Assembly (NCBI RefSeq): GCF_040739495.1
Contig: NZ_CP145263.1
Coordinates: 992,001-1,056,000, forward strand
Direction of reading: 5' to 3'
Length of the DNA stretch: 64,000 nucleotides
Origin: Staphylococcus capitis subsp. capitis
GTDB taxonomy: Bacteria > Bacillota > Bacilli > Staphylococcales > Staphylococcaceae
Part shown: positions 17,432 to 29,500 of the stretch, piece by piece
Numbering within the stretch: the first letter of the stretch is position 1
Layout of the letters: every line of letters begins with the position of its first letter
Notes under the pieces: model-generated
Told to the model about the DNA's origin: nothing
Database searches by the model: none
Seen by the model: the letters and a program-made list of their open reading frames with translations, nothing else
Translations under genes and position numbers: made by a program

Positions 17432-18433
17432 TTACCTCTTGAGTAGTTTGGTTGCTATGGCTAGGGTAGAGGCTAAGCCTGTGGCCACGCTGCCGTAGAG
17501 GGCTATCCTTTTAAGTGCTTTAGGGTTTGAAAATTCTTTAAACGCAAGTGACAAGTTCTGAGGTCTTTCAGCTAATCTTCTCATAAAGTATGCGAACCAG
17601 TCATCTCCAAAAGGAACATAAACTGTAAAATGATAGCCTTCATTGGCAATGGATTGAGCAAGATCAGAACGAAAGCCGTATAACATCTGAAATTCCATTT
17701 GATCCTTTTCAATGTGATTTTTCTTCATAAATTGTTTAACATGACTAATGATTTGATCATCATGAGTCGCAATTGATGTATAATTACGTGCGTTTAAAAG
17801 TCTTTTCTCTATAATTTTAATATAATTGGAATCAATGTCTTCTTTGGTTTGATAAGCGATAGTTTCATCTTCTTTATAAGCACCTTTAACTAATCGTAAT
17901 CGTAAGTCTGGGTATTTATCAATTAAATCTTCTGCCTCATATAAGTACGCTTGAACTACCGTACCGACATTTTTAAATTCTCCTTTGAGTTTATCAAGTA
18001 CATGTTGTATCTGTTGTAAACTATGATATTTCTCAGTATCAATGTTAATGTGCATTTTGCCACACTCATCTGCTTTAAGAAGTATTTCACGCATATTCTC
18101 ATAAGCAAGATCTAAATCAAATTTACTGCCTAATTGGCTGATTTTAACTGACATGTGTGCCTCAACATTAAAATATTGAATTGCTTCAATAATTTCTAAA
18201 ATTTGTTGTTTTGCATGTAAACTTTCTTCTTTAGTTTCAACAAATTCGCCTAAACAGTCAACAGTGACCGCAATTCTATATTCATTAAGATATTGAATTG
18301 TTTCAATTAGTTGAGGAATAGTATTTCCAGCTACTACTTTATTAGCACCCATTCTAGGGCCAACCTTTTTAGCAGTTTCATTTAAATAAGTATTATTAGA
18401 TAATGCGATAAAAAAATCTCGGAAAAGTGACAT
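17432..18433 (-). CDS. putA: Proline dehydrogenase
   Basis: This FAD enzyme oxidises proline to pyrroline-5-carboxylate, the first step of proline use as carbon and nitrogen source. It is a single-domain proline dehydrogenase of 333 aa, not the fused PutA of proteobacteria. Barrel motifs include RLRLVKGAYKEDE near residue 180 and EFQMLYGFRSDLAQ near 250. The conserved C-terminal YVPFGDDWFAYFMRRLAERPQN binds substrate. ATG 18433 is 7 bases after GGAGGT. A perfect cre site lies upstream. Confidence 0.95.
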   Translation of the reverse strand: MSLFRDFFIALSNNTYLNETAKKVGPRMGANKVVAGNTIPQLIETIQYLNEYRIAVTVDCLGEFVETKEESLHAKQQILEIIEAIQYFNVEAHMSVKISQLGSKFDLDLAYENMREILLKADECGKMHINIDTEKYHSLQQIQHVLDKLKGEFKNVGTVVQAYLYEAEDLIDKYPDLRLRLVKGAYKEDETIAYQTKEDIDSNYIKIIEKRLLNARNYTSIATHDDQIISHVKQFMKKNHIEKDQMEFQMLYGFRSDLAQSIANEGYHFTVYVPFGDDWFAYFMRRLAERPQNLSLAFKEFSNPKALKRIALYGSVATGLASTLAIATKLLKR

Positions 18434-18499
18434 ATGTAATACCTCCAATACATTGATACATTAATGTTTAAAAATAGTGTATCACGAAACTAATGTTTG

Positions 18500-18514
18500 A
18501 GAAAGCGTTTACAT
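18500..18514 (-). promoter_or_regulatory. cre site (CcpA operator) upstream of putA
   Basis: On the minus strand ATGTAAACGCTTTCT matches the cre consensus WTGNAANCGNWNNCW at every fixed position. It lies at the -35 region of a likely TACACT promoter for putA, so carbon repression by CcpA is expected. Function is inferred from the match. Confidence 0.8.
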
Positions 18515-18679
18515 AACGCATTAAAACACTAATAAAGTAGTTTTATACTTTATGTTCAAGGTGGTAATATCTTTAATTACATTAATTTTAAGTGAAAGTT
18601 ATGCTAAAAATGGTAATAAATATGTTTGTTTTGATATAATTGTACTATTAAAGAATAAATAAAAAGGGGCAGTCTTAGA

Positions 18680-19507
18680 ATGTGGAAGTGGGAAACAGAA
18701 AATGACGCAAAAGGTGTCGTAGTCATTGCTCATAATATTTTAGAACATACTGGACGATATGCATACGTTATTACCATGTTACGAAGAAATGGTTATCATG
18801 TTATTATGGGAGACTTGCCTGGACAGGGACAAACCTCACGAGCAAATAAAGGTCAAATCGATGACTTTAATACATATCATGAAAATTTATTAGAATGGAT
18901 CAAAATAGCCAATGAATATAAAATTCCTACCTTTGTTTTAGGTGTTGGTTTAGGTGGTTTAATTGTCTTAAATCTCTTAGAAAAGGCTGAATTACCTATT
19001 GAAGGTGTAATGTTATTGTCTCCTATGTTAGAACTTAGGAGAACTGGTAAAGGTCGAAAGAATAAAATTATTTCTAATTTAGGTAAGATGTCCAAGGATA
19101 CTAGGTTTAAAGTGGGCATCTCTTCACAAGATTTAACTCGAAATGAAGAAATTATTGACGAAACAGATAATGATGGCCTCATGTTGAAGAAAGTAACGTA
19201 TCGTTGGTATAACTTAATCGTTGAAAAAATGAAAGAGACAATGGATCATATTAAAGACATTAAACAATTACCAGCGCTTATCATGTATGGAACTGAAGAT
19301 AAAATTTTAGAAACTGATGCTATCATAGAACTTAAAGATAAATTAGCTAGTAATGAATTGTACTTTAAGGCTTGGAATGGTTTATATCATGAAATTCATA
19401 ATGAACCCGAGAGAGATCAAGTTATGAGATATGTTCTTACTTTTTTAAATAATAGTGTTAATACTATGGGGTTTGTGGTTAAAGAGGAAGAAATAGAAGA
19501 TATTTAG
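18680..19507 (+). CDS. Alpha/beta-hydrolase-fold protein lacking the catalytic serine
   Basis: The sequence follows the lysophospholipase/S33-like hydrolase pattern: VVVIAHNILEHTGRYAYV at the start, GDLPGQGQTS near residue 50, a late acid residue in YGTEDKILE and a histidine in GLYHEIHNEPERD. At the nucleophile elbow, however, the sequence is GVGLGG (residues 88-93), so residue 90 is Gly where Ser is expected. It is probably a pseudoenzyme, or it uses a different chemistry. Length 275 aa. It is a monocistronic gene with its own terminator. Confidence 0.75.
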   Translation: MWKWETENDAKGVVVIAHNILEHTGRYAYVITMLRRNGYHVIMGDLPGQGQTSRANKGQIDDFNTYHENLLEWIKIANEYKIPTFVLGVGLGGLIVLNLLEKAELPIEGVMLLSPMLELRRTGKGRKNKIISNLGKMSKDTRFKVGISSQDLTRNEEIIDETDNDGLMLKKVTYRWYNLIVEKMKETMDHIKDIKQLPALIMYGTEDKILETDAIIELKDKLASNELYFKAWNGLYHEIHNEPERDQVMRYVLTFLNNSVNTMGFVVKEEEIEDI

Positions 19508-19513
19508 GTTAAG

Positions 19514-19544
19514 AAAGAGCTTGCGTAATGTAAGCTCTTTTTTT
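19514..19544 (+). terminator. Terminator after hydrolase-like gene
   Basis: AAAGAGCTT pairs with AAGCTCTTT across a 9-base loop and is followed by Ts. Confidence 0.88.
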
Positions 19545-19641
19545 AGAATGTTTAATTCAAAATATCATTTTATTGTAACTAAAAACAATTTACAATTTTA
19601 ATAGAGATATTTAACAAAAACATTGCATTTTAATTAGGAAC

Positions 19642-19670
19642 TTGATATATTTTGTTTGTATAAATAATAT
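19642..19670 (+). promoter_or_regulatory. Likely rot promoter
   Basis: TTGATA (19642-19647) and TAATAT (19665-19670) have a 17-base spacer. A start near 19677 would give a leader of about 240 bases for rot. Confidence 0.45.
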
Positions 19671-19687
19671 AATTTTAATATGTATTG

Positions 19688-19910
19688 AGACTAGAAGTTG
19701 AACTGAAATTATATTATTATTTGGGATGGTTTATTATATGTACTAATGCTTCTAGTCTAGTTCTAATCAAAGGCACTAAATTTGATTTTAAATTAACACA
19801 TTCAATTAAATAATAGGGAAAATTAGATATTTTTTTAATTTAACCGGTTTTAATTATTAAGGGAGAACCGGTTAAATTAGAAAAATATTAACAGTTATTT
19901 TATTTGGGAG
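19688..19910 (+). promoter_or_regulatory. Structured rot 5' leader with GGGA motifs
   Basis: There are two hairpins. AGACTAGAAG (19688-19697) pairs with CTTCTAGTCT (19749-19758) around a 51-base loop holding GGGATGG. TAATTTAACCGGTT (19836-19849) pairs with AACCGGTTAAATTA (19866-19879) around a 16-base loop ending GGGAG. Further GGGA motifs lie at about 19816 and at the Shine-Dalgarno (19906). In S. aureus, RNAIII binds rot leader loops through C-rich (UCCC) loops, so these are candidate RNAIII contacts. Confidence 0.65.
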
Positions 19911-19919
19911 ATGTTAATT

Positions 19920-20321
19920 TTGACGAAAAGTGAAAAAGAGAGAGTACATGGAATTTTGCAATTAGAGGCATTACTTTCTGACATTAACACGATTTTTGAT
20001 ACAATCAAAAAAGAGTATAAAATGTCTAAAGAAGAAGTTTTAATTTTACTTACACTTTGGGAAAAAGGTTCAATGACTCTTAAACAAATGGATAAATTCG
20101 TTCACATTAAGCCATATAAACGTACAAGAACGTACAACAACTTGGTTAATCTTGAATGGATTTATAAAGAAAGACCTCAAGATGATGAACGAACTGTAAT
20201 TATTCATTATAATGAGAAACTCAATTCCCAAAAAGAAGATTTACTTAACTTTATTGGACAATCAATTAGAAGTAAATCAGAACCAATGCAAAATAGTTTA
20301 AAATCAATTTTAGCTGTTTAA
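19920..20321 (+). CDS. rot: Transcriptional regulator Rot (SarA family)
   Basis: This is a winged-helix SarA-family regulator; in S. aureus Rot represses toxin genes and activates surface proteins. The region [44 protein letters not shown] is very close to S. aureus Rot as I recall it, and [19 protein letters not shown] is the wing and dimer region. I chose the TTG at 19920, 9 bases after GGGAG, over ATG 19911, which abuts it; this gives 133 aa, the same as S. aureus Rot. Translation is probably controlled through the structured leader. Confidence 0.93.
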   Translation: MTKSEKERVHGILQLEALLSDINTIFDTIKKEYKMSKEEVLILLTLWEKGSMTLKQMDKFVHIKPYKRTRTYNNLVNLEWIYKERPQDDERTVIIHYNEKLNSQKEDLLNFIGQSIRSKSEPMQNSLKSILAV

Positions 20322-20345
20322 CTAGTCTTATATTTTATTATTAAA

Positions 20346-20392
20346 AGAGATCTTATTCTACGCTTAATTCAAAAGTGAGAATAAGATCTTTT
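20346..20392. terminator. Bidirectional terminator rot/mnmM
   Basis: AGATCTTATTCT (20348-20359) pairs with AGAATAAGATCT (20378-20389), with flanking A and T runs, between convergent genes. Confidence 0.85.
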
Positions 20393-20398
20393 ATATAT

Positions 20399-21912
<1,514 letters not shown>

Positions 21913-22018
21913 AATACATTTTCCTTTCTATTTTAGTTCTAAGTACAGATTTTAACATATTTTAGTGTTATAGTGTCTATTGTAGATTGAGAAAAACATA
22001 AAGAGAGGGACTCAAGAT

Positions 22019-23242
22019 ATGAATATACCTAAATCAGTTTGGTGGCTAGTTATTGGCATGGCCTTAAATATCACTGGCGCCAGTTTTTTGTGGCCTTTAA
22101 ACACTATTTATATGAAGGAAGAACTTCATAAAAGTCTTACAATTGCTGGTATTGTCTTAATGATTAATTCATTTGGCATGGTTGTTGGTAACTTACTAGG
22201 GGGCACCTTATTTGATAAACTTGGTGGTTATAAAACCATACTTATAGGTACTATTACATGTTTGTGCAGTACTACGCTGTTAAATCTATTTCATGGTTGG
22301 CCATGGTATGCAATTTGGCTCGTGTTATTAGGTTTTGGTGGCGGTATGATTGTCCCAGCAATTTATGCTATGGCCGGAGCAGTATGGCCAAATGGGGGAC
22401 GACAAACATTTAATGCCATTTATTTAGCGCAAAATATAGGTGTTGCATTGGGCGCAGCACTTGGAGGATTTGTTGCTGAATTTAGCTTTAATTTTATTTT
22501 TCTAGCTAATTTAGTTATGTATGTTTTATTTGCTCTTGTTGCAATTACACAATTTAATTTGGAAATTCATGCTAAAGTTAAGCATCAAGATGCAGTTGAT
22601 TTAAAAAGTAAAGAAAATAGAAAACGTTTTACAGCAATGATGTTGGTATGTACGATGTTTGCTATTTGTTGGATCGCCTATATTCAATGGGAAACAACAA
22701 TTGCATCCTTTACTCAATCAATCAATATCTCTATGTCTCAATATAGTGTGCTTTGGACAATAAACGGTATTATGATTTTAGTAGCACAACCACTTATTCG
22801 ACCAATTATTGTAATTTTAAGAGGGAACTTAAAACATCAAATGTTCGTTGGTATTTTAATCTTTATGAGTTCTTTCCTTGTTACAAGTTTTGCGCATCAC
22901 TTTGCTATTTTCGTTGTAGGTATGGTTATTCTTACATTTGGTGAAATGTTTGTATGGCCTGCAGTTCCTACTATTGCCAATAAACTTGCACCTGAAGGTA
23001 AACAGGGTCAATACCAAGGCTTTGTAAACTCTGCTTCTACAGTTGGTAAAGCCTTTGGACCGTTTATTGGTGGTATACTCGTAGATGCAATGAATATGAG
23101 TATGATGTTTGTAGGAATGATAGTATTACTTTGCTTCGGACTCATTTTCCTAAGCATCTTTGATAGAGGTTTGCCTAAAGATAAAAATGAAACCCCTATA
23201 CCTAGAAGACGTAAGAGAAGAAAATCAAAAGCTTCTAAATAA
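22019..23242 (+). CDS. Major facilitator superfamily transporter
   Basis: This is a 407-aa inner-membrane transporter with 12 predicted helices, a Lys-rich cytoplasmic loop near residue 190 (KSKENRKRF) and a basic C-terminal tail (PRRRKRRKSKASK). The loop 2-3 motif GGTLFDKLGGYKTI near residue 62 matches the MFS signature. It resembles the YttB/YfmO-type drug antiporters, but the substrate cannot be read from the sequence. The stop lies about 30 bases before the leuS leader promoter. Confidence 0.82.
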   Translation: MNIPKSVWWLVIGMALNITGASFLWPLNTIYMKEELHKSLTIAGIVLMINSFGMVVGNLLGGTLFDKLGGYKTILIGTITCLCSTTLLNLFHGWPWYAIWLVLLGFGGGMIVPAIYAMAGAVWPNGGRQTFNAIYLAQNIGVALGAALGGFVAEFSFNFIFLANLVMYVLFALVAITQFNLEIHAKVKHQDAVDLKSKENRKRFTAMMLVCTMFAICWIAYIQWETTIASFTQSINISMSQYSVLWTINGIMILVAQPLIRPIIVILRGNLKHQMFVGILIFMSSFLVTSFAHHFAIFVVGMVILTFGEMFVWPAVPTIANKLAPEGKQGQYQGFVNSASTVGKAFGPFIGGILVDAMNMSMMFVGMIVLLCFGLIFLSIFDRGLPKDKNETPIPRRRKRRKSKASK

Positions 23243-23272
23243 ATATAATATGGAAGAAATAGCTTTAACTAC

Positions 23273-23301
23273 TTGCAATAATACGTTTGATAACATAAGA
23301 T
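23273..23301 (+). promoter_or_regulatory. leuS leader promoter
   Basis: TTGCAA (23273-23278) and TAAGAT (23296-23301) have a 17-base spacer immediately before the T-box leader. Confidence 0.5.
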
Positions 23302-23309
23302 TAAAAATG

Positions 23310-23516
23310 AATAGAAAGAAGCATTTAGAGGCTTTTCTACAGAGAACTAGTAGTGGTGAGAACTAGTGTTAAGGACTAAATCGTTTCCAATAATTAAATG
23401 AATTTAATGAGACATCTCTAACTATTTTAATGAAGTGCGCTTGATAAGCGAATAAGGGTGGTAACGCGGCAACACTGTCGTCCCTTTATACACACAATAG
23501 TAGAGGTGTCTTTTTT
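23310..23516 (+). promoter_or_regulatory. T-box riboswitch of leuS
   Basis: The T-box core AAGGGTGGTAACGCGG is at 23454-23469. The upstream stem I shows AGAGAACTAG and GGTGAGAACTAG (AG-bulge side). GACATCTCT (23411-23419) can pair with AGAGGTGTC (23502-23510), and six Ts follow (23511-23516). In the family, uncharged tRNA prevents termination. The specifier is not certain: TTA (23369) and CTA (23376) are both leucine codons in the right area. Confidence 0.88.
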
Positions 23517-23536
23517 ATGAAATAGGAGGAAATGTG

Positions 23537-25951
23537 TTGAATTACAATCACAAGGAAATTGAAAAAAAATGGCAAGATTATTGGGCAGAAAATAAAACAT
23601 TTAAAACAAGTGACAATTTAGGTCAAAAGAAATTTTATGCGTTAGACATGTTTCCTTATCCATCTGGTGCAGGATTACACGTAGGACATCCTGAGGGATA
23701 CACAGCTACTGATATTGTTTCAAGATATAAGCGTATGCAAGGATATAATGTGCTACATCCTATGGGATGGGATGCCTTTGGTCTACCTGCTGAACAATAT
23801 GCGTTAGATACTGGAAATGACCCTCGTGAATTTACTAAGAAAAACGTACAAACATTTAAACGTCAAATTCAAGAATTAGGTTTTAGTTATGATTGGGATC
23901 GAGAAGTAAATACCACTGATCCAGAATATTACAAATGGACACAATGGATTTTCATTCAACTTTATAATAAAGGTTTAGCATATGTTGATGAGGTTGCGGT
24001 GAATTGGTGCCCAGCTTTAGGCACAGTTTTATCAAACGAAGAAGTCGTTGATGGCGTTTCAGAGCGTGGTGGACACCCAGTTTATCGTAAACCAATGAAA
24101 CAATGGGTACTAAAAATTACTGAATATGCAGATCGTTTATTAGAAGATTTAGATGACTTAGATTGGCCTGAATCAATTAAAGATATGCAACGTAATTGGA
24201 TAGGTCGTTCTGAAGGTGCGAAAGTATCCTTTAATGTTGAGGACACTGATAATAAAATTGATGTCTTCACAACACGTCCTGATACAATTTTTGGTACGTC
24301 ATTCTTAGTATTAAGTCCTGAACATTCACTTGTTAATAGCATTACTTCTGAAGACAAACAAGAAGAAGTCAAAGCTTACCAAGAAGAAGCTTCTAAGAAA
24401 TCAGATTTAGAACGTACTGATTTAGCTAAAGTAAAAACAGGCGTTTTCACAGGTGCATATGCAATTAATCCTCTTTCTGGTGAGAAATTACCAATTTGGA
24501 TTGCTGATTATGTACTATCAACATATGGAACTGGTGCAGTTATGGCGGTTCCTGGACATGATGAACGTGATCATGAATTTGCAAAGAAATTTGATTTACC
24601 AATCATTGAAGTCATCAAAGGCGGAGATGTTCAACTAGAAGCATACACTGGTGAAGGTGAGCACGTTAATTCAGGTGAACTCAATGGTCTTGAAAATGAA
24701 GCTGCCATTAGTAAAGCAATTGAGTTATTAGAAGATAAAGGCGCTGGTGAGAAAAAAGTTAACTACAAACTGCGCGATTGGTTATTTAGCAGACAGCGTT
24801 ACTGGGGTGAACCAATTCCAATTATTCATTGGGAAGACGGTTCAATGACAACTGTGCCTGAAGAAGAATTACCTTTATTACTGCCAGAAACTAGTGAAAT
24901 TAAACCTTCTGGAACTGGGGAATCACCTCTAGCTAATATTGATGAATTTGTAAATGTGATTGATGAAAAGACAGGCATGAAAGGACGTCGTGAAACGAAT
25001 ACAATGCCTCAGTGGGCAGGAAGTTGTTGGTATTACTTACGTTATATTGATCCAGATAATGAAAATATGATTGCTGACCCTGAAAAATTAAAGCACTGGT
25101 TACCAGTTGATTTATATATTGGTGGGGTAGAACACGCAGTACTTCATCTATTATATGCAAGATTCTGGCATAAAGTTCTTTATGATTTAGGTGTAGTTCC
25201 TACAAAAGAACCATTCCAAAAATTATATAACCAAGGGATGATTCTAGGTGAAGGCAATGAAAAAATGAGTAAATCTAAAGGAAACGTTATTAATCCTGAC
25301 GATATCGTATCTTCACATGGCGCGGATACACTACGTCTATATGAAATGTTTATGGGACCACTTGATGCAGCAATTGCTTGGAGTGAAAACGGCTTAGATG
25401 GTTCAAGAAGATTCCTTGATCGTGTATGGAGACTTATCGTTACTGAAGATGGCTCATTAAATAACAAGATTGTAGAGTCTAACGATAAATCATTAGACAA
25501 AGTTTACAATCAAACAGTTAAAAAAGTAACTGAAGATTTCGATGCGCTTAGCTTTAATACTGCAATCAGTCAATTAATGGTATTTATTAACGATTGTTAT
25601 AAAGCTAATGAAATTTATAAACCTTATATTGAAGGTTTTGTAAAAATGTTAGCGCCAATTGCTCCTCATATTTGTGAAGAGTTATGGAGTAAACTAGGTC
25701 ATAATGAAACTATAACTTATCAACCATGGCCTACATTTGATGAAAGTCTACTTGTTGACGATGAAGTTGAAATTGTAGTTCAGGTTAATGGCAAAGTCCG
25801 TGCTAAATTAAATATTCCAAAAGATTTATCAAAAGAGGAAATGCAAGATTTAGCTTTGGCTAATGATAATGTTAAAATGAGTATCGAAGGTAAAGAGATT
25901 AAAAAAATTATCGCAGTACCTCAAAAATTAGTTAACATTGTTGCTAAATAA
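23537..25951 (+). CDS. leuS: Leucyl-tRNA synthetase
   Basis: This class I synthetase charges tRNA-Leu. The HIGH motif appears as HVGHPEG near residue 48 and KMSKS as EKMSKSKGN near residue 576. The CP1 editing domain (about residues 225-420) is present, including TTRPDTIFG and [17 protein letters not shown] start at 23537 after AGGAGGA gives 804 aa beginning [12 protein letters not shown], as in S. aureus; the GTG one codon upstream is the alternative. Expression is controlled by the T-box leader. Confidence 0.97.
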   Translation: MNYNHKEIEKKWQDYWAENKTFKTSDNLGQKKFYALDMFPYPSGAGLHVGHPEGYTATDIVSRYKRMQGYNVLHPMGWDAFGLPAEQYALDTGNDPREFTKKNVQTFKRQIQELGFSYDWDREVNTTDPEYYKWTQWIFIQLYNKGLAYVDEVAVNWCPALGTVLSNEEVVDGVSERGGHPVYRKPMKQWVLKITEYADRLLEDLDDLDWPESIKDMQRNWIGRSEGAKVSFNVEDTDNKIDVFTTRPDTIFGTSFLVLSPEHSLVNSITSEDKQEEVKAYQEEASKKSDLERTDLAKVKTGVFTGAYAINPLSGEKLPIWIADYVLSTYGTGAVMAVPGHDERDHEFAKKFDLPIIEVIKGGDVQLEAYTGEGEHVNSGELNGLENEAAISKAIELLEDKGAGEKKVNYKLRDWLFSRQRYWGEPIPIIHWEDGSMTTVPEEELPLLLPETSEIKPSGTGESPLANIDEFVNVIDEKTGMKGRRETNTMPQWAGSCWYYLRYIDPDNENMIADPEKLKHWLPVDLYIGGVEHAVLHLLYARFWHKVLYDLGVVPTKEPFQKLYNQGMILGEGNEKMSKSKGNVINPDDIVSSHGADTLRLYEMFMGPLDAAIAWSENGLDGSRRFLDRVWRLIVTEDGSLNNKIVESNDKSLDKVYNQTVKKVTEDFDALSFNTAISQLMVFINDCYKANEIYKPYIEGFVKMLAPIAPHICEELWSKLGHNETITYQPWPTFDESLLVDDEVEIVVQVNGKVRAKLNIPKDLSKEEMQDLALANDNVKMSIEGKEIKKIIAVPQKLVNIVAK

Positions 25952-25971
25952 ATATTAAGGAGAGATTATTA

Positions 25972-26283
25972 ATGGAATCAATTACAGTAGATGAACTAAA
26001 GAAAAAAGTGTTGGATTCTAATCCAGTTAATATCGTAGATGTTAGAAATGATGAAGAAACAGCTATGGGTGTTATTCCTGGAGCTAAAACGATTCCAATG
26101 GATCAAATTCCTGATAACTTAAATGAGTTTAATAAAGACGAAACATATTATATTATCTGTGCTGCTGGAGCTAGAAGTGCTAAAGTCGTTGAATATCTTG
26201 AAGATAAAGGTATTCATGCTGTTAATGTTGAAGGTGGCATGAATGAATGGGGAGATGAAGGTACTGTTATCGACAGTATTTAA
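25972..26283 (+). CDS. Rhodanese-domain protein
   Basis: This is a single-domain rhodanese of 103 aa, a sulfurtransferase carrying a persulfide on cysteine. The active loop is CAAGARSAK (about residues 61-69), and NIVDVRNDEE is the usual first motif. It sits 20 bases after leuS and probably shares its transcript. The sulfur donor and acceptor are unknown. Confidence 0.88.
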   Translation: MESITVDELKKKVLDSNPVNIVDVRNDEETAMGVIPGAKTIPMDQIPDNLNEFNKDETYYIICAAGARSAKVVEYLEDKGIHAVNVEGGMNEWGDEGTVIDSI

Positions 26284-26308
26284 ACTCATCTTAAGTAAAT
26301 GTTTTTAT

Positions 26309-26341
26309 CACACTAGTCCGACAAGGGCTAGTGTTTTTTTA
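26309..26341 (+). terminator. Terminator after leuS-rhodanese unit
   Basis: CACTAG pairs with CTAGTG, extended by CC/GG, and is followed by seven Ts. Confidence 0.88.
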
Positions 26342-26588
26342 TACAAAAAAAGATTTTTGCAATATGTTATGTGTTAGGAAACAAAATATTATTAATAAAT
26401 TTCAATTGAGTTAAAATAATTTTATACAATAGTAGATTTTAAATATTATAGATGATAAAATCAAACAGACTAAAAAGATTGTGTTCAATAAACCAGAAGT
26501 CAGATTTTTAAAAAGTTCTAAACATCATGAAAATAATTATTCACATTAAACTAACATCAAAGAATCAACATCTAGGAGGAACAACTTA

Positions 26589-29500
26589 ATGAATCTATTT
26601 AGAAAACAGAAATTTAGTATTAGAAAATTTAACATTGGAATTTTTTCGGCACTCATTGCGACTGTTACATTTTTAGCGCATCCATCACAAGCCTCTGCAT
26701 CAGAACTAGACTCAACTCAACCCGAAAGTTCTGAAGGAACAGTGCAAAATGGCTCTGGACAAAATGTGTCAACTGAAGAATCAAGCGCACAATTAAACAA
26801 CGATGTTATTCAAGGTGATAATAAACCAAGTACAACTCATTTAGAACAATCTGATAATTTGAATAACTCACAAATTACAGGCAATACACTAGATCAAACA
26901 CAATCTCTAACTAATAATGAATCAAATGAATTAGAAAATGAAACTAATACTTTAGCAACTAATACGAATTCTACTATCGATGAGAACGCTATACATGTTG
27001 ATAACACAACTCAACACTATTTAGAAGCTAAGGCTAATGATAAGTCATCTAAAGATGCTAAAAATACGTCAAATCCAATTACACACGATACAAAGGTAGT
27101 AAGAGAAGAAAGTAATTTACCTAAAAAAAGAAGCCGAAGAGATTTACCAGCTGAAGATAGCAACAACGCAAACACGGCTACGACAATTAATGATCCTAAT
27201 TTAAGTAATACAGGATCAAACAGTATAAAAACAACGTTAACGTTTGATGATTTAGGCATTACTACTAGTAATAACAGACATAAACCTGAAGTAAAAGTCC
27301 TAAATGAATTAAAAGGATTCAAAATGATTAATGGTGGTAGTGTAGGGTTAGTTAATAGTGAACTTGAGCGTACCAATGTATTTCATAGTGGTGATCCTAG
27401 AAACTATCAAGCAAGTGGTAATGTATTGGTTCTAGGTAGATCAAGAGGGACAGATGTTAATGATCATGGAGGTTTCAATGGAGTTGAAAAAGATTTCACT
27501 GTTAATCCAAATTCAGAATTAATATTTGGATTTAATACAATGCCTGCCAATAATGGTAAAGGTGGAACATATTTAATAGTTAAAAATGCAGATAATGATA
27601 AGCAAATTGTGAAACAAGATGTTCAAGATGGTGGGATTTGGAGATTAGTTAAAATTCCAGATAATGTTAATAGAGTTAAAGTTCAATTTTTACCAAATAA
27701 TGATATTATGACTGACACTCGCCGAGTGGCTCTATTAAAGGATGGATATAAATATTACTCACTTATAGATTCCATTGATATCGCTTCAGGATCTCATTTG
27801 AAGGTGCTCCCTAAGGAAAATAATGATGCTGTGAAGAATAATAAACAATTTGAAGTGAGTACTAGAATAGAGAATGATGGTAATTTCGCTGCTGCGTTAG
27901 ATACTAATAAATTAATTTATACGGTTAAATTACCAGAAAACTTTGAGTATATTGATGATTCTACTGTAGCTACGTTCGTTAATGGAAATATGCCAAATAC
28001 TACAATAAAACCTTTAAGTGTAAATTACGATCGACAAACTAATACACTGACTTTCACAAGTAATGGTGTGAATAAGTCTAGTAGTAATCAAGAAGATGCT
28101 AAATTTTTACCTAATAAAATTTTAAATATTAAATATAAATTAAGACCTGTTAATATTCCAACGCCTAGACAAGTTACAGTTAATCAATCAATAACATATA
28201 AAACTTATGCTCAATATTACTTAAATACTAATGATAATACTGTAACTGCGCAGCAAACACCATTTACAATTGATGTAAAAATGAATAAAGACGATTTAGA
28301 AGAACAAGTGAATAAAGAAGTTATACCTTCAAATTATACTTTAGCCTCTTTTAACGCTTATAAAAAATTAAAAGCCCAAGCACAAACGATACTTGATGAA
28401 GAAGCTAATAATAAACCAATTAATGAGAGAGTTTCCCAAGCTGAAATCGATAGTTTGTTACATCAATTACAGAATACATTAATTAATAGGGTGGACGCAG
28501 CTCAAGAAATTAATAATAAAGCACAAGATATGAGTGATGAAGCGGAAGCTAACAATGAATTAACTACTGAAGAAAAAGAAGCTCTAACGGAGAGAATAGA
28601 TAATGATAAGAATGAAATCCTCAGTAAAATTGATGATCAAACAACTGATGAAGGTGTCGAGCAAGTTAAAAATACTGGACTAACTACCTTGGCTGCAGAC
28701 ACTCCTCAACCAGTAATAAAACCTAAAGCGCGTGAAGCCATTAATAATAAAGTTACTGATCAAAAAGCGTTAATTAACCAAAATAATGAGGCAACGCATG
28801 AAGAGAAAAATGTCGCAATTCAAAAAGTTGATAATCATTCTTCGGAATCACTACAAAAAATTGGTGAGGCTGAAACAGAGAGTACTGTTAATGCAGCGAG
28901 AGATGAGGGTATTAATAACATTTCTTCGGACATTCCAAACCCTCAACAAAAATCCGAAGCTAGAAGAATAATCAATCAAAAAGCTCAAGATAAAATCACT
29001 GAAATTAATCAAAACACTCAAGCCACTCAAGACGAGAGAAATATTGCTTTAAACAATGTAAACCAAGCAAAAACACAAGCTTTGCAAAATATTCAAAATG
29101 CTAATACAAATAATGATGTTACTAACGCTAAAGATGCTGCAATAAATACAATTAATCAATTAAGTGTTAACCCTGTTAAAAGAAAGCAAGCTATTAATGA
29201 ATTAAACACGGTAGCGCAGCAACAAAAACAGAACATTCAAAGAAATAATGAAGCTACAACCGAAGAAAAAACGGAAGCTGAAAGTAAAGTGGAAAGAGAA
29301 TTAGCTCAAGCTACTCAAAACATTAATTCTGCATCTACTAATAATGAGGTTGACCAAGCAAAAACAAGTGGTCAGAATGCTATTAATTTAGCCAATCCTA
29401 ACACTACAGTTAAGCGAATTGCACGAGAAGCAATTGAAAATAAAGTAACTTCTCAAATTCAACAAATCAATGCTAATAACAAAGCAACTAATGAAGAAAA

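Noticed and set aside
19911..19922. ATG at 19911 as the rot start
   Set aside because: It directly abuts the GGGAG site; the TTG at 19920 has proper spacing and gives the family length.
23160..23366. 68-aa open frame across the transporter end and the T-box leader
   Set aside because: It runs through stem I of the T-box riboswitch and has no Shine-Dalgarno.
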